64,000 nucleotides of DNA from Hamadaea sp. (GCF_013362815.1 NZ_JABFVK010000013.1:62001-126000); one strand, 5' to 3'. Positions 24,162 through 32,768 are shown, numbered from the stretch's first letter. Notes: generated from the sequence alone by a model not told the origin. Translations and numbers: made by a program.

Positions 24162-24884
24162 TCAGCTCAGGAGGGTGGTCGCGGTCACCGGGGTCAGACC
24201 GCGGCGGCGCAGGGCCGCGACCAGCTCGGGCAACGCCTCGACGGTTCCGGGATGGCCGAGGTGCAGGCTCACGATCGATCCATTGTGTACGCCGTTGAGC
24301 ACGTTCGCGACGATCGCGGCCGGACCCGGATCGGTGTAGTCGAGGGAGTCGACGTCGTACGCCAGGCAGGTCGGGTATCCCGCGCGCTGCGCCTGCTTCT
24401 GCACAGCGGCGGTCGCTCGGGGAGCCTGGGAAGGCCGGAACCAGCGCCCGGCCGAGCCGGTCAGCCGCCGGAGCACGGCGGCGCAGCGGCTGATCTCGGC
24501 GTACTGCCCGGCAGCGTCGAGGCTGCTGATGTCAGCGTGTGAGTAAGTGTGGTTGCCCAGCTCATGACCACCGTCGAGGATGGCGCGCGCCAACGCCGGA
24601 GACTGCTCCAGCCAGCTGCCGACCGCGAGGACGGTCACCGGCGCGGCCGACTGCGCCAGCACGGTCAGCGTTGTGCGTACCAGTCGATCATCGCCTTGGC
24701 CGTGGAAGGTGAGCGCGACTTGGGCGCGGTCGCGAGGGCCGTGAACCACCTCGGACGGCAAGTGGGAGGCGGACGGTGCGGCCGACGGACTCGGGCTGGG
24801 CGAGGCGGTGAGCTGGGCCTCGGTGCTGCACCCCGCGAGCGTGAGGGCGCCCGCCGCAAGGGCCGCACGGCGGGTGAGCTGCAT
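24162..24884 (-). CDS. Polysaccharide deacetylase-like lipoprotein with altered first motif
   Basis: 240 residues. The N-terminus 'TRRAALAAGALTLAGCS' is a lipoprotein (possibly Tat) signal with lipobox LAGC, followed by a Ser/Pro-rich linker. NodB-fold: motif 1, normally TFDDG, reads 'ALTFHGQGDD', losing the canonical Asp-Asp; motif 2 'GHELGNHTYSHAD' keeps the metal-binding H-x3-H; then 'WFRPSQAPR' (motif 3) and 'VSLHLGHPGTVEALP' (motif 5-like). The family removes acetyl groups from chitin or peptidoglycan. The altered motif may mean a different base, another substrate or loss of activity. Stand-alone gene. Confidence 0.85.
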   Translation of the reverse strand: MQLTRRAALAAGALTLAGCSTEAQLTASPSPSPSAAPSASHLPSEVVHGPRDRAQVALTFHGQGDDRLVRTTLTVLAQSAAPVTVLAVGSWLEQSPALARAILDGGHELGNHTYSHADISSLDAAGQYAEISRCAAVLRRLTGSAGRWFRPSQAPRATAAVQKQAQRAGYPTCLAYDVDSLDYTDPGPAAIVANVLNGVHNGSIVSLHLGHPGTVEALPELVAALRRRGLTPVTATTLLS

Positions 24885-25014
24885 GAACGCGAGCTTAGGC
24901 GGACCGGGTGGGGTGACCGGACCGGCACGCCGTCTACTTCGGAGGACGAACCCGCCCTTGCCGCGGGATTCACGATCGGCGAGGATAGGGCGACGGAACG
25001 TGACGGAGGCTGGG

Positions 25015-25407
25015 ATGGTGATCGCGACGTCGGCTCAGCTCCGGCTGCCGCTGGACCACAGTGCCCCCGCGATCGCGCGGCACGGCGCTAAACCCGTCCT
25101 GATGAACTGGGGCTTCATCGATGAGCATTGGCTCGGTGACGCCGCCGTCGTGATCAGCGAACTCGTCTCCAATGCGATCATCCACGCCGACGGCTGCGTC
25201 GAGCTGAGCCTCGAACTGCGCCGCGGGCGGGTCTGGATCGGTGCGGCGGACCGCTCGTCAGCCGTTCCCCGGCGGCGGGCGGCGACCGTCGACGGCGGGC
25301 ACGGGCTGGCCATCATCGCCGACCTCACCGTCCAGCTGCACGTTCAGCGGTATCACCGCGGCAAGCGCGTGTGGGCGGTGTTGCGGCCCTGCCCGGTCGC
25401 GGACTGA
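25015..25407 (+). CDS. RsbW-like ATP-binding protein (anti-sigma kinase family)
   Basis: 130 residues. A compact HATPase_c domain: N box 'VISELVSNAIIHADG', G1 'IGAADRSSA', G2 'GGHGLAIIADL'. There is no membrane segment or HisKA domain. Streptomyces-type genomes contain many of these, which act as serine kinases or partner-switch proteins on anti-sigma antagonists. GGAGG at 25004-25008 supports ATG 25015. No STAS-domain partner or sigma factor is adjacent, so its target is unknown. Confidence 0.9.
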   Translation: MVIATSAQLRLPLDHSAPAIARHGAKPVLMNWGFIDEHWLGDAAVVISELVSNAIIHADGCVELSLELRRGRVWIGAADRSSAVPRRRAATVDGGHGLAIIADLTVQLHVQRYHRGKRVWAVLRPCPVAD

Positions 25408-25454
25408 CGCGACTCTCATCGTCTTCTCATGGAGCTCTGGGCAAAGTCTTCAGC

Positions 25455-27227
25455 GTGCCCGATACCCGCGACTCCCGGCGAAGGTCCACGGCCGAGCGCC
25501 GTCCCCCGGCGCGTGTGCCCTCAAGCGCGCGCTGGACGGCCCGGTTCGTCGCCCTCGCCGGCGTCGTCGACCTGCTGACCGTTCTGCTGCCGCCGGCCCG
25601 ATACCGGCTGCACCTGCTCACCGAGGTTGTGCCCCTGACCGGGGTGCAGACCGCCCGGGCCGCCACCGCGGCCGTCGGCCTGCTGCTGATCTATCTCAGC
25701 GTCGGGCTGCGGCGACGCACTCGCGAGGCGTGGTTCCTGGCGGTCGCCCTGGCCGTGGTGAGCGCGGGACTGAACGTGCTGAAGGGACTGGATCTGGACG
25801 CGGCCGCCATCTCGGCGGGTCTGCTGGCCGCTCTGCTGAGCGGGCGGCGGGACTACTGCGCGGCCGCCGGGCGATCCAGCCGGTGGCGGGCACTTGCGGC
25901 ACTGGCCGGGTTCGGTGGGGCGGGCCTGGCGTTCGGGGTGGCGGAGATCGCGGTCCGATCCCACGCCCTCGAACCCGGCCAGTCGCCGCGACTGTGGGTG
26001 GTGCACGCGGCGGAGGGGATGGTCGGCGTGACCGGGCCGCTGCGCTTCACCCGCCCGGCGGTGGCCGACGCGGTGTCGCTGACCACGGGGACGATGGGCC
26101 TGCTGGCGGCGGCCGTCGCCCTGGTGCTGCTGCTGCGCCCGCTCGGCCGCCGCCCGGGGCATACGCCGGACGACGTGCAGCGCATCGGACGGCTGCTCGC
26201 CTCGCACGGGCACCAGGACTCGCTAGGCTACTTCGCACTGCGGCCGGACAAGTCGGTGATCTGGTCGGCCACCGGCAAGGCCGGCGTGGCGTACCGGGTG
26301 ATCTGGGGGGTCAGCCTCGCCTCGGGCGATCCGATCGGCGACCCCGAGGCGTGGCCGGGTGCGATCGAAGCATGGCTCGCGGACTGCCGGCTCAACCGGT
26401 GGACTCCGGCGGTGCTCGGCTGCGGCGAACGGGCCGGACTCGCGTACGCACGACAGGGGTTGAACGCCATCGAGCTCGGTGACGAGGCACTGGTGGACGT
26501 GGCGGGCTTCTCGCTGGAAGGCCGGCCGATGCGGGCGGTACGCCAAGCCGTCGGCCGGGTCGAACGGGCCGGCTACACCTGCCAGATCGCCCGGCAGAAG
26601 GACCTGCCGCCGGAGGTGCTCGCCGAGGCCCGGCGCGCCTGCCACCAGTTACGCGATGGCGACGTCGAGCGCGGCTTCTCGATGGCCCTGTCCCGCGTCG
26701 GCGACCCGGCCGATGGCGACTGCCTGCTGGTGCTCGCCCGGGACGTCGAGGGACGGCTGCGGGGCATGCTCCAATTCGTCCCGTGGGGCCCGGACGGGCT
26801 GTCGCTCGACGTGATGCGCCGCGACCGCGCGGCCGACAACGGGCTGATCGAGTACATGGTGGTCACGCTGCTCCGGCAGGCGGCCACGGTCGGCGTCGCG
26901 CGGGTGTCACTCAACTTCGCCGTGCTCCGATCGGTGTTCGCCCGGGGCGACCGGCTCGGCGCCGGACCGGTCCTGCGTCTTTGGTATCAGGTCCTGATGC
27001 TGGCCTCGCGGTACTGGCAGCTGGAGTCGCTCTACCGAGCGAACGCCAAATACCTGCCCACGTGGCTGCCTCGGTACCTCTGCTATCCGGCGCTCGCCGA
27101 CCTGCCCCGGATCGGGCTCGTCGCGTTGCGCGCCGAGGCTTTCCTGACCGTGCCGCATTTTCGGGTTCGGCAGCGTACGGCTCCCACCCCGGCACCGTCC
27201 GTGGAACGGGTGACGGCGTGGGGCTGA
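25455..27227 (+). CDS. MprF-like DUF2156 phosphatidylglycerol aminoacyltransferase, membrane-anchored
   Basis: 590 residues from GTG 25455. About six N-terminal membrane helices ('FVALAGVVDLLTVLLPP', 'AVGLLLIYLSVGL', 'FLAVALAVVSAGLNVL', 'SLTTGTMGLLAAAVALVLLL' among them) precede a DUF2156 GNAT-like double domain from about 240: 'LASHGHQDSLGYFALRPDKSVIWS', 'RQAVGRVERAGYTCQIARQ', 'FSMALSRVGDPADGDCLLVLARD'. This architecture matches the C-terminal part of MprF, which moves Lys or Ala from charged tRNA to phosphatidylglycerol. No lysyl-tRNA synthetase domain is fused, unlike mycobacterial LysX. The start is uncertain because no clear ribosome site is visible. The next gene overlaps by 10 bp. Confidence 0.82.
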   Translation: MPDTRDSRRRSTAERRPPARVPSSARWTARFVALAGVVDLLTVLLPPARYRLHLLTEVVPLTGVQTARAATAAVGLLLIYLSVGLRRRTREAWFLAVALAVVSAGLNVLKGLDLDAAAISAGLLAALLSGRRDYCAAAGRSSRWRALAALAGFGGAGLAFGVAEIAVRSHALEPGQSPRLWVVHAAEGMVGVTGPLRFTRPAVADAVSLTTGTMGLLAAAVALVLLLRPLGRRPGHTPDDVQRIGRLLASHGHQDSLGYFALRPDKSVIWSATGKAGVAYRVIWGVSLASGDPIGDPEAWPGAIEAWLADCRLNRWTPAVLGCGERAGLAYARQGLNAIELGDEALVDVAGFSLEGRPMRAVRQAVGRVERAGYTCQIARQKDLPPEVLAEARRACHQLRDGDVERGFSMALSRVGDPADGDCLLVLARDVEGRLRGMLQFVPWGPDGLSLDVMRRDRAADNGLIEYMVVTLLRQAATVGVARVSLNFAVLRSVFARGDRLGAGPVLRLWYQVLMLASRYWQLESLYRANAKYLPTWLPRYLCYPALADLPRIGLVALRAEAFLTVPHFRVRQRTAPTPAPSVERVTAWG

Positions 27228-28093
27228 CGAGTCTGCTTCTGACCATCCTCGTCGCCCTCGGCACTGTCGCCGTACTCGCCGGTCTCGTGCTGCTGTGGCG
27301 GCGACTGCGCGGACCTCTGCTGCCGGTGCGGATCGTCGGCATCCTGCTCGCCGAGTCGCTGTTGCTCGTCGCCGTCGGCCTGACGATCAACCGGGCCGGC
27401 GACTTCTACCCCAACTGGGCGTCGCTGCTGGGCGAGACCACCCCGGTACGCCTGCCCGCGACCGAATCCGTACACCTGACTCCGCAACTGGCCGCGCAGG
27501 CATCGGCCGGACGGGAGAACGGCTTGGTGTTCCCTTGGCATCCGGCGGGGGAACGCGACTGGCGCCTGGCTGGGTCACCGGTCGCGTATCTCCCGCCGGA
27601 GTCCTTCCAACCGGCCGGTGCCGCCGTCCCGGCGATCGTGGTCGTGTCGACGGCCCCGCTTCCGGCGGCCAACGCGGTCTCCGAGCTGGCCAAGCTTGTG
27701 GGCGAACCTGTCGCGGTGGTGTTCGTCCGGCTGGCCAAGACGACTGCGATCCCGGTGCTGGCGACCGGGCTGGCCCGGGAACTCCCGGCGTCGTTACCGG
27801 TGCTGGGGCACGGCTGGGTGCTCGCGGGTTCCGGCCCAGCCGCGCTGAGCCTGTGGCAGGCCGCGCAGCAGCGCTTCGTCGCGCTCGCTCTCACGTCGCC
27901 CACGGACGGGGTGACTGTCCACAAAGCACGTTTTGCGGTGCGTACGCGGTTGTGGGTGGGGCCTGACCTGTCCAGTGCGCTGCGCTGGGCCGGTACGCAG
28001 ACTCCGCCTCCACTCGCTCCGCCCGTCGCGCTGACACCGCTTTCGCCGTCGCCCACCGCACGGCCGGGCGTTCACGCCGGCCACGCTAGTTGA
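27218..28093 (+). CDS. Two-TM protein with degenerate hydrolase-like domain
   Basis: 291 residues. Two membrane helices at the N-terminus ('LLLTILVALGTVAVLAGLVLLW' and 'VRIVGILLAESLLLVAVGLTI') are followed by ~230 extracytoplasmic residues. 'GHGWVLAGSGPAALSLWQAA' looks like a nucleophile-elbow region of an alpha/beta hydrolase in which Ser may be replaced or retained in GSG. The C-terminus is Pro-rich. It overlaps the DUF2156 gene and precedes an esterase by 99 bp, so the three are likely cotranscribed and act on the same envelope lipid. I do not recognise a named family. Confidence 0.7.
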   Translation: MGLTSLLLTILVALGTVAVLAGLVLLWRRLRGPLLPVRIVGILLAESLLLVAVGLTINRAGDFYPNWASLLGETTPVRLPATESVHLTPQLAAQASAGRENGLVFPWHPAGERDWRLAGSPVAYLPPESFQPAGAAVPAIVVVSTAPLPAANAVSELAKLVGEPVAVVFVRLAKTTAIPVLATGLARELPASLPVLGHGWVLAGSGPAALSLWQAAQQRFVALALTSPTDGVTVHKARFAVRTRLWVGPDLSSALRWAGTQTPPPLAPPVALTPLSPSPTARPGVHAGHAS

Positions 28094-28192
28094 TCACGGC
28101 GCTGAGGGACTGACCATGGTGCTGTGGACGCGACACTCCGGTCGAGCACGTCCGAAAGTTCATGATCGCGCAGAGAGAGGAGGTGGCGCGGA

Positions 28193-29230
28193 GTGGCGCC
28201 GGACGGTCGGCTGACCCAGTTCGCTGCGGTCACGGCGACGATCCTGGTGGCCGTCGCGACGGCGGTCGGCTGGGATCGCGTACGCGTCATCGCAATGCGG
28301 GTGATCGCAGTGGTGGCCTGCCTGGCGACGGCGTCGATGGCGGGCTTCGTCACCGTGGACCGCACCTTCGAGTTCTACGGAAGCTGGACCGACGTCCTCG
28401 GCCTGACCGCTTCGAACCAGCTGGCGATCCCGGCGAAGCAGGCGGTCGACTCCGCGCACAGCCAGATCGTGCCGTTCACCGTGACGGGCACCGCCAGCCA
28501 CCTCGACCTGCCCGCGTACGCATACCTCCCAGCCGGGTATGCGAAGGAGACCCGGAAGCTCCCCGTGGTCGAGGCGCTCGACGGATTTCCGGGCAGTCCC
28601 CGGGTATGGCTGCGGTCGCTGCTGGCGCAGCAGGTGCTGGACCAGGAGATCGCGGCCCATCGCATACCGCCGATGGTCGTGGTCTTCCCGACGCAGACGG
28701 TGACCGCCCAACGGGACTCCGAGTGCGTCGACGCCGTCGGCGGGCCCGCGATGGACACCTTCCTCACGACCGACGTACCGGCCGCCGTCGAGCACCGGTT
28801 CCGCGTACGCACCGACGCCGCCGGTTGGGGGTTGATCGGATACTCGACCGGCGGTTTCTGCGCCGTCAACTTGGCATTGCGCCACCCCGACCGGTACGCC
28901 GCCGCAGCGAGCCTGTCCGGATACTTCTCCGCGATCACCGACCGCACCACCGGGGATCTCTACCGGGGTTCGCCGCAGACCCGGCTCGATAACTCACCAC
29001 TGTGGAGGGTCACCTCGCTTCCCGTCCCGCCGCTGGCTCTTTACATCGCCACCGCACAGGACGATCGGCCCGGCTATCTGCAGTTACGCCGCTTCACCGA
29101 CGCCGCCCGGCCGCCGCTGCGGGTGACGACCGCGACGATCCCCGTCGGCGGGCACAGCCGGAAGGTGTGGCGGCAGATGGCGGCCCCGGCCTTCGACTGG
29201 CTCGCGTCGTGGTTGGCCGGCCCCGAATGA
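28193..29230 (+). CDS. Membrane-anchored esterase (alpha/beta hydrolase, esterase D/antigen 85-like)
   Basis: 345 residues. Two N-terminal hydrophobic segments ('FAAVTATILVAVATAVGW' and 'MRVIAVVACLATASMAGFV') precede a secreted hydrolase. The nucleophile elbow is 'GLIGYSTGGFCAVNLAL' (GYSTG), 'VVFPTQTVT' lies earlier, and the catalytic His is in 'PVGGHSRKVWRQ'. The fold matches the putative esterase family that includes antigen 85 proteins. AGGAGG at 28178-28183 supports GTG 28193. Beside a DUF2156 enzyme, it could hydrolyse aminoacyl-phosphatidylglycerol or another lipid ester; that role is inference. Confidence 0.85.
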   Translation: MAPDGRLTQFAAVTATILVAVATAVGWDRVRVIAMRVIAVVACLATASMAGFVTVDRTFEFYGSWTDVLGLTASNQLAIPAKQAVDSAHSQIVPFTVTGTASHLDLPAYAYLPAGYAKETRKLPVVEALDGFPGSPRVWLRSLLAQQVLDQEIAAHRIPPMVVVFPTQTVTAQRDSECVDAVGGPAMDTFLTTDVPAAVEHRFRVRTDAAGWGLIGYSTGGFCAVNLALRHPDRYAAAASLSGYFSAITDRTTGDLYRGSPQTRLDNSPLWRVTSLPVPPLALYIATAQDDRPGYLQLRRFTDAARPPLRVTTATIPVGGHSRKVWRQMAAPAFDWLASWLAGPE

Positions 29231-29232
29231 GC

Positions 29233-29904
29233 TCAGCCCGTGCTGAAGCGGTAGCCGGCCCCGCGTACGGTCTGGATCGTGTCGCGGGCGAACGGCCGGT
29301 CGACCTTCTCGCGCAGGTACCGGATGTACACGTCGACCACATTGGACCCCGTGAGCTGGTCGCTGTCCCACAGCTTGTCGATCAGGTAAGTCCGCGTCAG
29401 CACCTGGTCCGGGTGCCGCATCAACTCGTGCAGCAGCGCGAACTCCCGGGCCGACAGCGCCACCGGCTGCCCGTCGCGGGTCACCGTCCGGCGCGCCGGG
29501 TCCAGGGCCACGCCCGCCAGCTCCAGCACCGCCGGTCGCTGGCTGGGCGCGCGCCGGGTCAGGGCTCGCGCTCGGGCGTACAGCTCCGCGAGCGCCACCG
29601 GCTTGACCAGGTAATCGTCCGCGCCGGCGTCGAGCGCGGTCACCCGGTCGGCCACGGCGTCGCGCGCGGTCAGCACCAGGATGGGGGTCCAGCGCTCCTC
29701 CGCCCGCAACGTCCGGGTCACGGTCACCCCGTCGGCGCCGGGGATCATCAGGTCCAGCACGATCAAGTCGTACGCGAATTCGCGCGCGGCCCACAGCGCT
29801 TCCATCCCGGAGACGGCGAGGTCGACGGCGTACCCCTCGCCGAGCAGTCCCCGCCGCAGCGCCCCGGCGAGCGTCGTGTCGTCCTCCACCAGTAGCAGCC
29901 GCAC
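29233..29904 (-). CDS. OmpR/PhoB-type response regulator
   Basis: 223 residues. Receiver: 'LLVEDDTTLAGALRRGL', phospho-acceptor Asp51 in 'LIVLDLMIPGADG', 'LVLTARDA' and 'DYLVKPVALAEL'. The winged-helix effector domain (about 125-220) has 'LSAREFALLHELMRHPDQVLTRTYLIDKLW' and 'VVDVYIRYLREKVDRP', ending 'TVRGAGYRFST'. The GTG start lies only 19 bases from the start of the divergent sensor kinase, so their promoters must lie inside each other's coding regions or be leaderless. Confidence 0.94.
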   Translation of the reverse strand: MRLLLVEDDTTLAGALRRGLLGEGYAVDLAVSGMEALWAAREFAYDLIVLDLMIPGADGVTVTRTLRAEERWTPILVLTARDAVADRVTALDAGADDYLVKPVALAELYARARALTRRAPSQRPAVLELAGVALDPARRTVTRDGQPVALSAREFALLHELMRHPDQVLTRTYLIDKLWDSDQLTGSNVVDVYIRYLREKVDRPFARDTIQTVRGAGYRFSTG

Positions 29905-29923
29905 GGGGACTACCGTACGCCGA

Positions 29924-31249
29924 GTGAAGTCGCTGTTCCGGCGGTGGACGCCCGGCTCGCTACGCGGGCGGATCACGGCGGTGTACCTGGTCGCGCTCGT
30001 CGTCACCCTGACGGGGTTCGGTGTCGTGGGCTCGCTGCTGTTCGTCAGCGACCTGCGCCAGGGCGACACCGACGAGGTGACCGCGCGGGTGGGCGATCTC
30101 GCCGCGGCCGTCCGGGCGGGCGATCTCACGCCGGTCGAGCAGGACCCGTACGCCCAGGTCATCGACGGCCGGAAGGTGACCGTGCGGTCGTCGGCCGCTC
30201 CGGATTCGCCCGTCCTCGACGACGCGGAGTTGACCGCGGCGCGGCAGGAGAAACTCGTCGTGCACAAGAACGTCCCCGGGCTCGGTGACGACGCCGTGCT
30301 CGTGGCGACGCCGTTGCCGGGTGGGAAAGTGGCGGTCGCCGGGGCCAGCCTCGACACGGTGAACACGGCCGCCCGCCGGCTCATCACCGGACTGGCGCTC
30401 GGGCTGCCGATCCTGCTGCTGCTCCTGACCCTCGGCGTACGCCGTCTGCTGGGGTCGGCCCTGCGACCGGTCGCCGGGTTGACCGCGGAGGCGCAGGAGA
30501 TCAGCACCGCCGACCCCGGACGGCGGTTGCCGGTGCCACCCGGGGAGGACGAGATCGCCTCCCTCGCGCGTACCCTCAATGGGATGCTCGACCGCATCGC
30601 GGCCGCGACGAAGCGGGAGCGCACGTTCCTGGACGCGGCCGCGCACGAACTGCGTACCCCTGTGGCGACCTTGCGCGCGGAGCTGGAACTGGGCCTCGCG
30701 GGCGGGGAAGAACAGGCCCAGGAGGCCTTGCGGGGCGCGTTGCGCGAAGCCGACCGGCTGGCCCGGCTGACCGCGGACATGCTGACTCTGGCCCGCGCGC
30801 GGGCCGGGCAGCTGCCGCTGGAGCGGATGCCGACCGACGTCACCGACCGGGTACGCGAGATCGCGCGCCGGGTCGCGGGGGTGTATCCGCTCAGCGTGCG
30901 AGTCGTGGGGGAAGAGCTCGTCGGCGACGTCGACCCGGTACGCCTCGACCAGGTGGTCACCAACCTCGTCGCGAACGCCGCCCAAGCCGGCGCGAGTCAA
31001 GTGACGGTCGGCGTACGCGGTGAGCCGCCCGCGACCGTGGTGATCACGGTCGACGACGACGGCCCCGGCTTCCCCGCCGCGATGCTGCCGGTGCAGTTCC
31101 CCGAACCCGGGTCGGTGCCGCGCCACGATTCGAGCGGCACCGGCCTCGGGCTCACGATCGTCGACATGATCGCCCGCGCGCACTCCGGATCGGTGCTGGC
31201 GGCCAACACCTCACCGCTCGGCGGTGCGCACGTCGAGGTACGCCTCTAG
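29924..31249 (+). CDS. Sensor histidine kinase (HAMP, HisKA, HATPase)
   Basis: 441 residues. TM1 is 'GRITAVYLVALVVTLTGFGVVGSLLF' and TM2 is 'LITGLALGLPILLLLLTLGV', enclosing a ~110-residue extracytoplasmic sensor. HAMP follows ('RPVAGLTAEAQEIS'), then HisKA 'FLDAAAHELRTPVATLRAELEL' with His241, N box 'DQVVTNLVANAAQAG', and G boxes 'VDDDGPG' and 'GTGLGLTIVDMIA'. The GTG start is 19 bases from the divergent regulator gene, an unusual layout for a two-component pair. The signal is unknown. Confidence 0.94.
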   Translation: MKSLFRRWTPGSLRGRITAVYLVALVVTLTGFGVVGSLLFVSDLRQGDTDEVTARVGDLAAAVRAGDLTPVEQDPYAQVIDGRKVTVRSSAAPDSPVLDDAELTAARQEKLVVHKNVPGLGDDAVLVATPLPGGKVAVAGASLDTVNTAARRLITGLALGLPILLLLLTLGVRRLLGSALRPVAGLTAEAQEISTADPGRRLPVPPGEDEIASLARTLNGMLDRIAAATKRERTFLDAAAHELRTPVATLRAELELGLAGGEEQAQEALRGALREADRLARLTADMLTLARARAGQLPLERMPTDVTDRVREIARRVAGVYPLSVRVVGEELVGDVDPVRLDQVVTNLVANAAQAGASQVTVGVRGEPPATVVITVDDDGPGFPAAMLPVQFPEPGSVPRHDSSGTGLGLTIVDMIARAHSGSVLAANTSPLGGAHVEVRL

Positions 31250-31253
31250 GTGG

Positions 31254-31538
31254 TCAGTCCACGTCGCGTAAGTACTCGGCGACCTTGTGACTGTGCTTGG
31301 AGCGGGAGTGCGCCACCTTGTCGGACGCGCTCAGCCCCTCCTCGTCAGCGGTACGCAAGCGCACCGAGCGCAGCACCTCGGGCAGGTTCTCGTAGGTCGC
31401 CAACGGGAGCCCGCGCAGCACGCGCCGGGTCTCCGGATCCGCCCCGGCCTGCTCGGCGTGGGCGGCGATCTCTTGCTTGGTCGCCGGATAGTGGAGGTCG
31501 GTCAGGGACTGCTTCAGCAGCTCGTACGGATCAGCCAC
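31254..31538 (-). CDS. DUF2795-family small protein
   Basis: 94 residues from GTG 31538; an upstream TTG at 31547 is possible. 'DPYELLKQSLTDLHYPATKQEIAAHAEQAGADPETRRVLRGLPLATYENLPEVLRSV' in order fits DUF2795, a short helical family widespread in actinobacteria. Its C-terminal tail is basic ('SRSKHSHK'). No function is established. It ends four bases after the convergent kinase gene and is divergent from the binding-protein gene at 31719. Confidence 0.8.
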   Translation of the reverse strand: MADPYELLKQSLTDLHYPATKQEIAAHAEQAGADPETRRVLRGLPLATYENLPEVLRSVRLRTADEEGLSASDKVAHSRSKHSHKVAEYLRDVD

Positions 31539-31620
31539 GAGTGCCAATCTACGCCGAGTCCGACAATTCGCCAGGCGAACCGGGCTGCCGGTCTTGCTCT
31601 CGCGGCCCCCTTCAGGGCTG

Positions 31621-31673
31621 GATCAGGGTTCTGGGCCGAGTCTTGCCTCATGATTCGGCCCAGAACCCTGATC
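31621..31673. repeat. 53-bp inverted repeat with 19-bp perfect arms
   Basis: GATCAGGGTTCTGGGCCGA (31621-31639) and its exact complement (31655-31673), with a 15-base loop, lie between two divergent gene starts (31538 and 31719). A terminator makes little sense here; a regulator site, cruciform or small mobile hairpin is more likely. Confidence 0.75.
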
Positions 31674-31718
31674 TTGCTCGGCCATTGAGCGGCCGCCGGC
31701 GGCACGTACCATCGGGCG

Positions 31719-32768
31719 ATGATCACCTCCGCGGTCTCGATCGGCGTACTCGTTCCGTTGAGCCGTCCCGGTTGGGTCGAGGCGGGTGAACAGCTGCTCG
31801 CCGGGCTGGAGCTGGGCGTACGCGACGTCAACGAGGCGGGTGGAATCGGCGGAACGCCGCTCGAACTGGTGATACGAGACACCGCCGCCGATCCGCAACG
31901 GGCCGCCGAAGCGGTGGACGAACTCACCGCTCTCGGCGTGGCGGCGTTGGCAGGGGAGTACCACAGCGTCGTCGCCCGCGCTGCCGCCGACCGCGCGGAT
32001 GCGCTCGGCGTACCGTTCCTGTGCTCGTCCGCGGTGCTCGACGAACTCACGGAGGTACCGACGAACTGGGTCGCCCGGCTCCCTCCGCCGCAGTCGCGCG
32101 GTTGGCAGGCGTACGCGGACTTCCTGCTCGACGTGGGTCACCGCTACGTCGCCGTCGTCCGTCAGCCGAGCGTCTATTGGGATTCCGGTACCCGCATTCT
32201 GCGGAAACACTTCGCTGCCCACGGCGGTTCGGTCGTCGACCTCAGTTTGACGACCGTTGCCGAGCTGTGCGACGACCTCGCCGAGACCGGCGCGACGGCG
32301 CTGTTGTTGCTCGTCGGGCACCCCGATCCGGCGGTACCGATCGTCCGCGCCGTCCGAAGCGATCGGCGGCTTTCGGAGCTCTTGATCGGTGCGCCTGCTG
32401 GACAGCCGGAACTCGCCTCCTGGGCGGCGGCTCTCGGCGACGACGGTGCTGGGATCCCGTTCCTTCGTTACCTGCCTTCGCGGTTGACTGCGGTCGGCGT
32501 ACGCGTCGAGGCGGCATTGCGCGAGCAGTTCGGCGCAGAGCCGTCGTTCGTCGCCTTCGAGGGTTACGACACGATCGCCGTGCTCGCCGAGATCCTGCGT
32601 ACGCCGTCGGATTGGTCGTCGGTCTCGGTGACTGGCACTCGTGGCGACATCGGCTTCTCGCGTACGCCGGGCGTCAGCGTCTGGCAGTGGGCCGGCGCGC
32701 CGATTCAGGTCGTCGATCGCGATCCCGCCGACACAGGCCGCTTCCGAGTCCGGTACGCCGTCAGCTGA
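31719..32768 (+). CDS. Periplasmic-binding-protein type I fold protein (LivJ-like) without signal peptide
   Basis: 349 residues. 'SIGVLVPLSRPGWVEAGEQLLAGLELGVRDVNEAGGIGG' and 'LELVIRDTAADPQRAAEAVDELTALGVAALAGEYHS' are the N-terminal signatures of branched-chain amino acid binding proteins. 'VPFLCSSAVLDELTEVP' and 'FVAFEGYDTIAVLAEIL' complete the two-lobed fold. The family is normally exported or a lipoprotein, yet this one begins directly with the first beta strand and has no signal sequence, and no permease or ATPase genes are near. It may be a cytosolic ligand sensor. Convergent 8-bp overlap with the LysM gene. Confidence 0.82.
   Translation: MITSAVSIGVLVPLSRPGWVEAGEQLLAGLELGVRDVNEAGGIGGTPLELVIRDTAADPQRAAEAVDELTALGVAALAGEYHSVVARAAADRADALGVPFLCSSAVLDELTEVPTNWVARLPPPQSRGWQAYADFLLDVGHRYVAVVRQPSVYWDSGTRILRKHFAAHGGSVVDLSLTTVAELCDDLAETGATALLLLVGHPDPAVPIVRAVRSDRRLSELLIGAPAGQPELASWAAALGDDGAGIPFLRYLPSRLTAVGVRVEAALREQFGAEPSFVAFEGYDTIAVLAEILRTPSDWSSVSVTGTRGDIGFSRTPGVSVWQWAGAPIQVVDRDPADTGRFRVRYAVS

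Noticed and set aside
20607-24542. 1311-codon open frame on the + strand opposite the carboxylase gene
   Set aside because: An antisense frame kept open by high GC third positions; composition is Arg/Gly/Asp/Val-rich with no recognisable domains, whereas the - strand frame shows a complete carboxylase.
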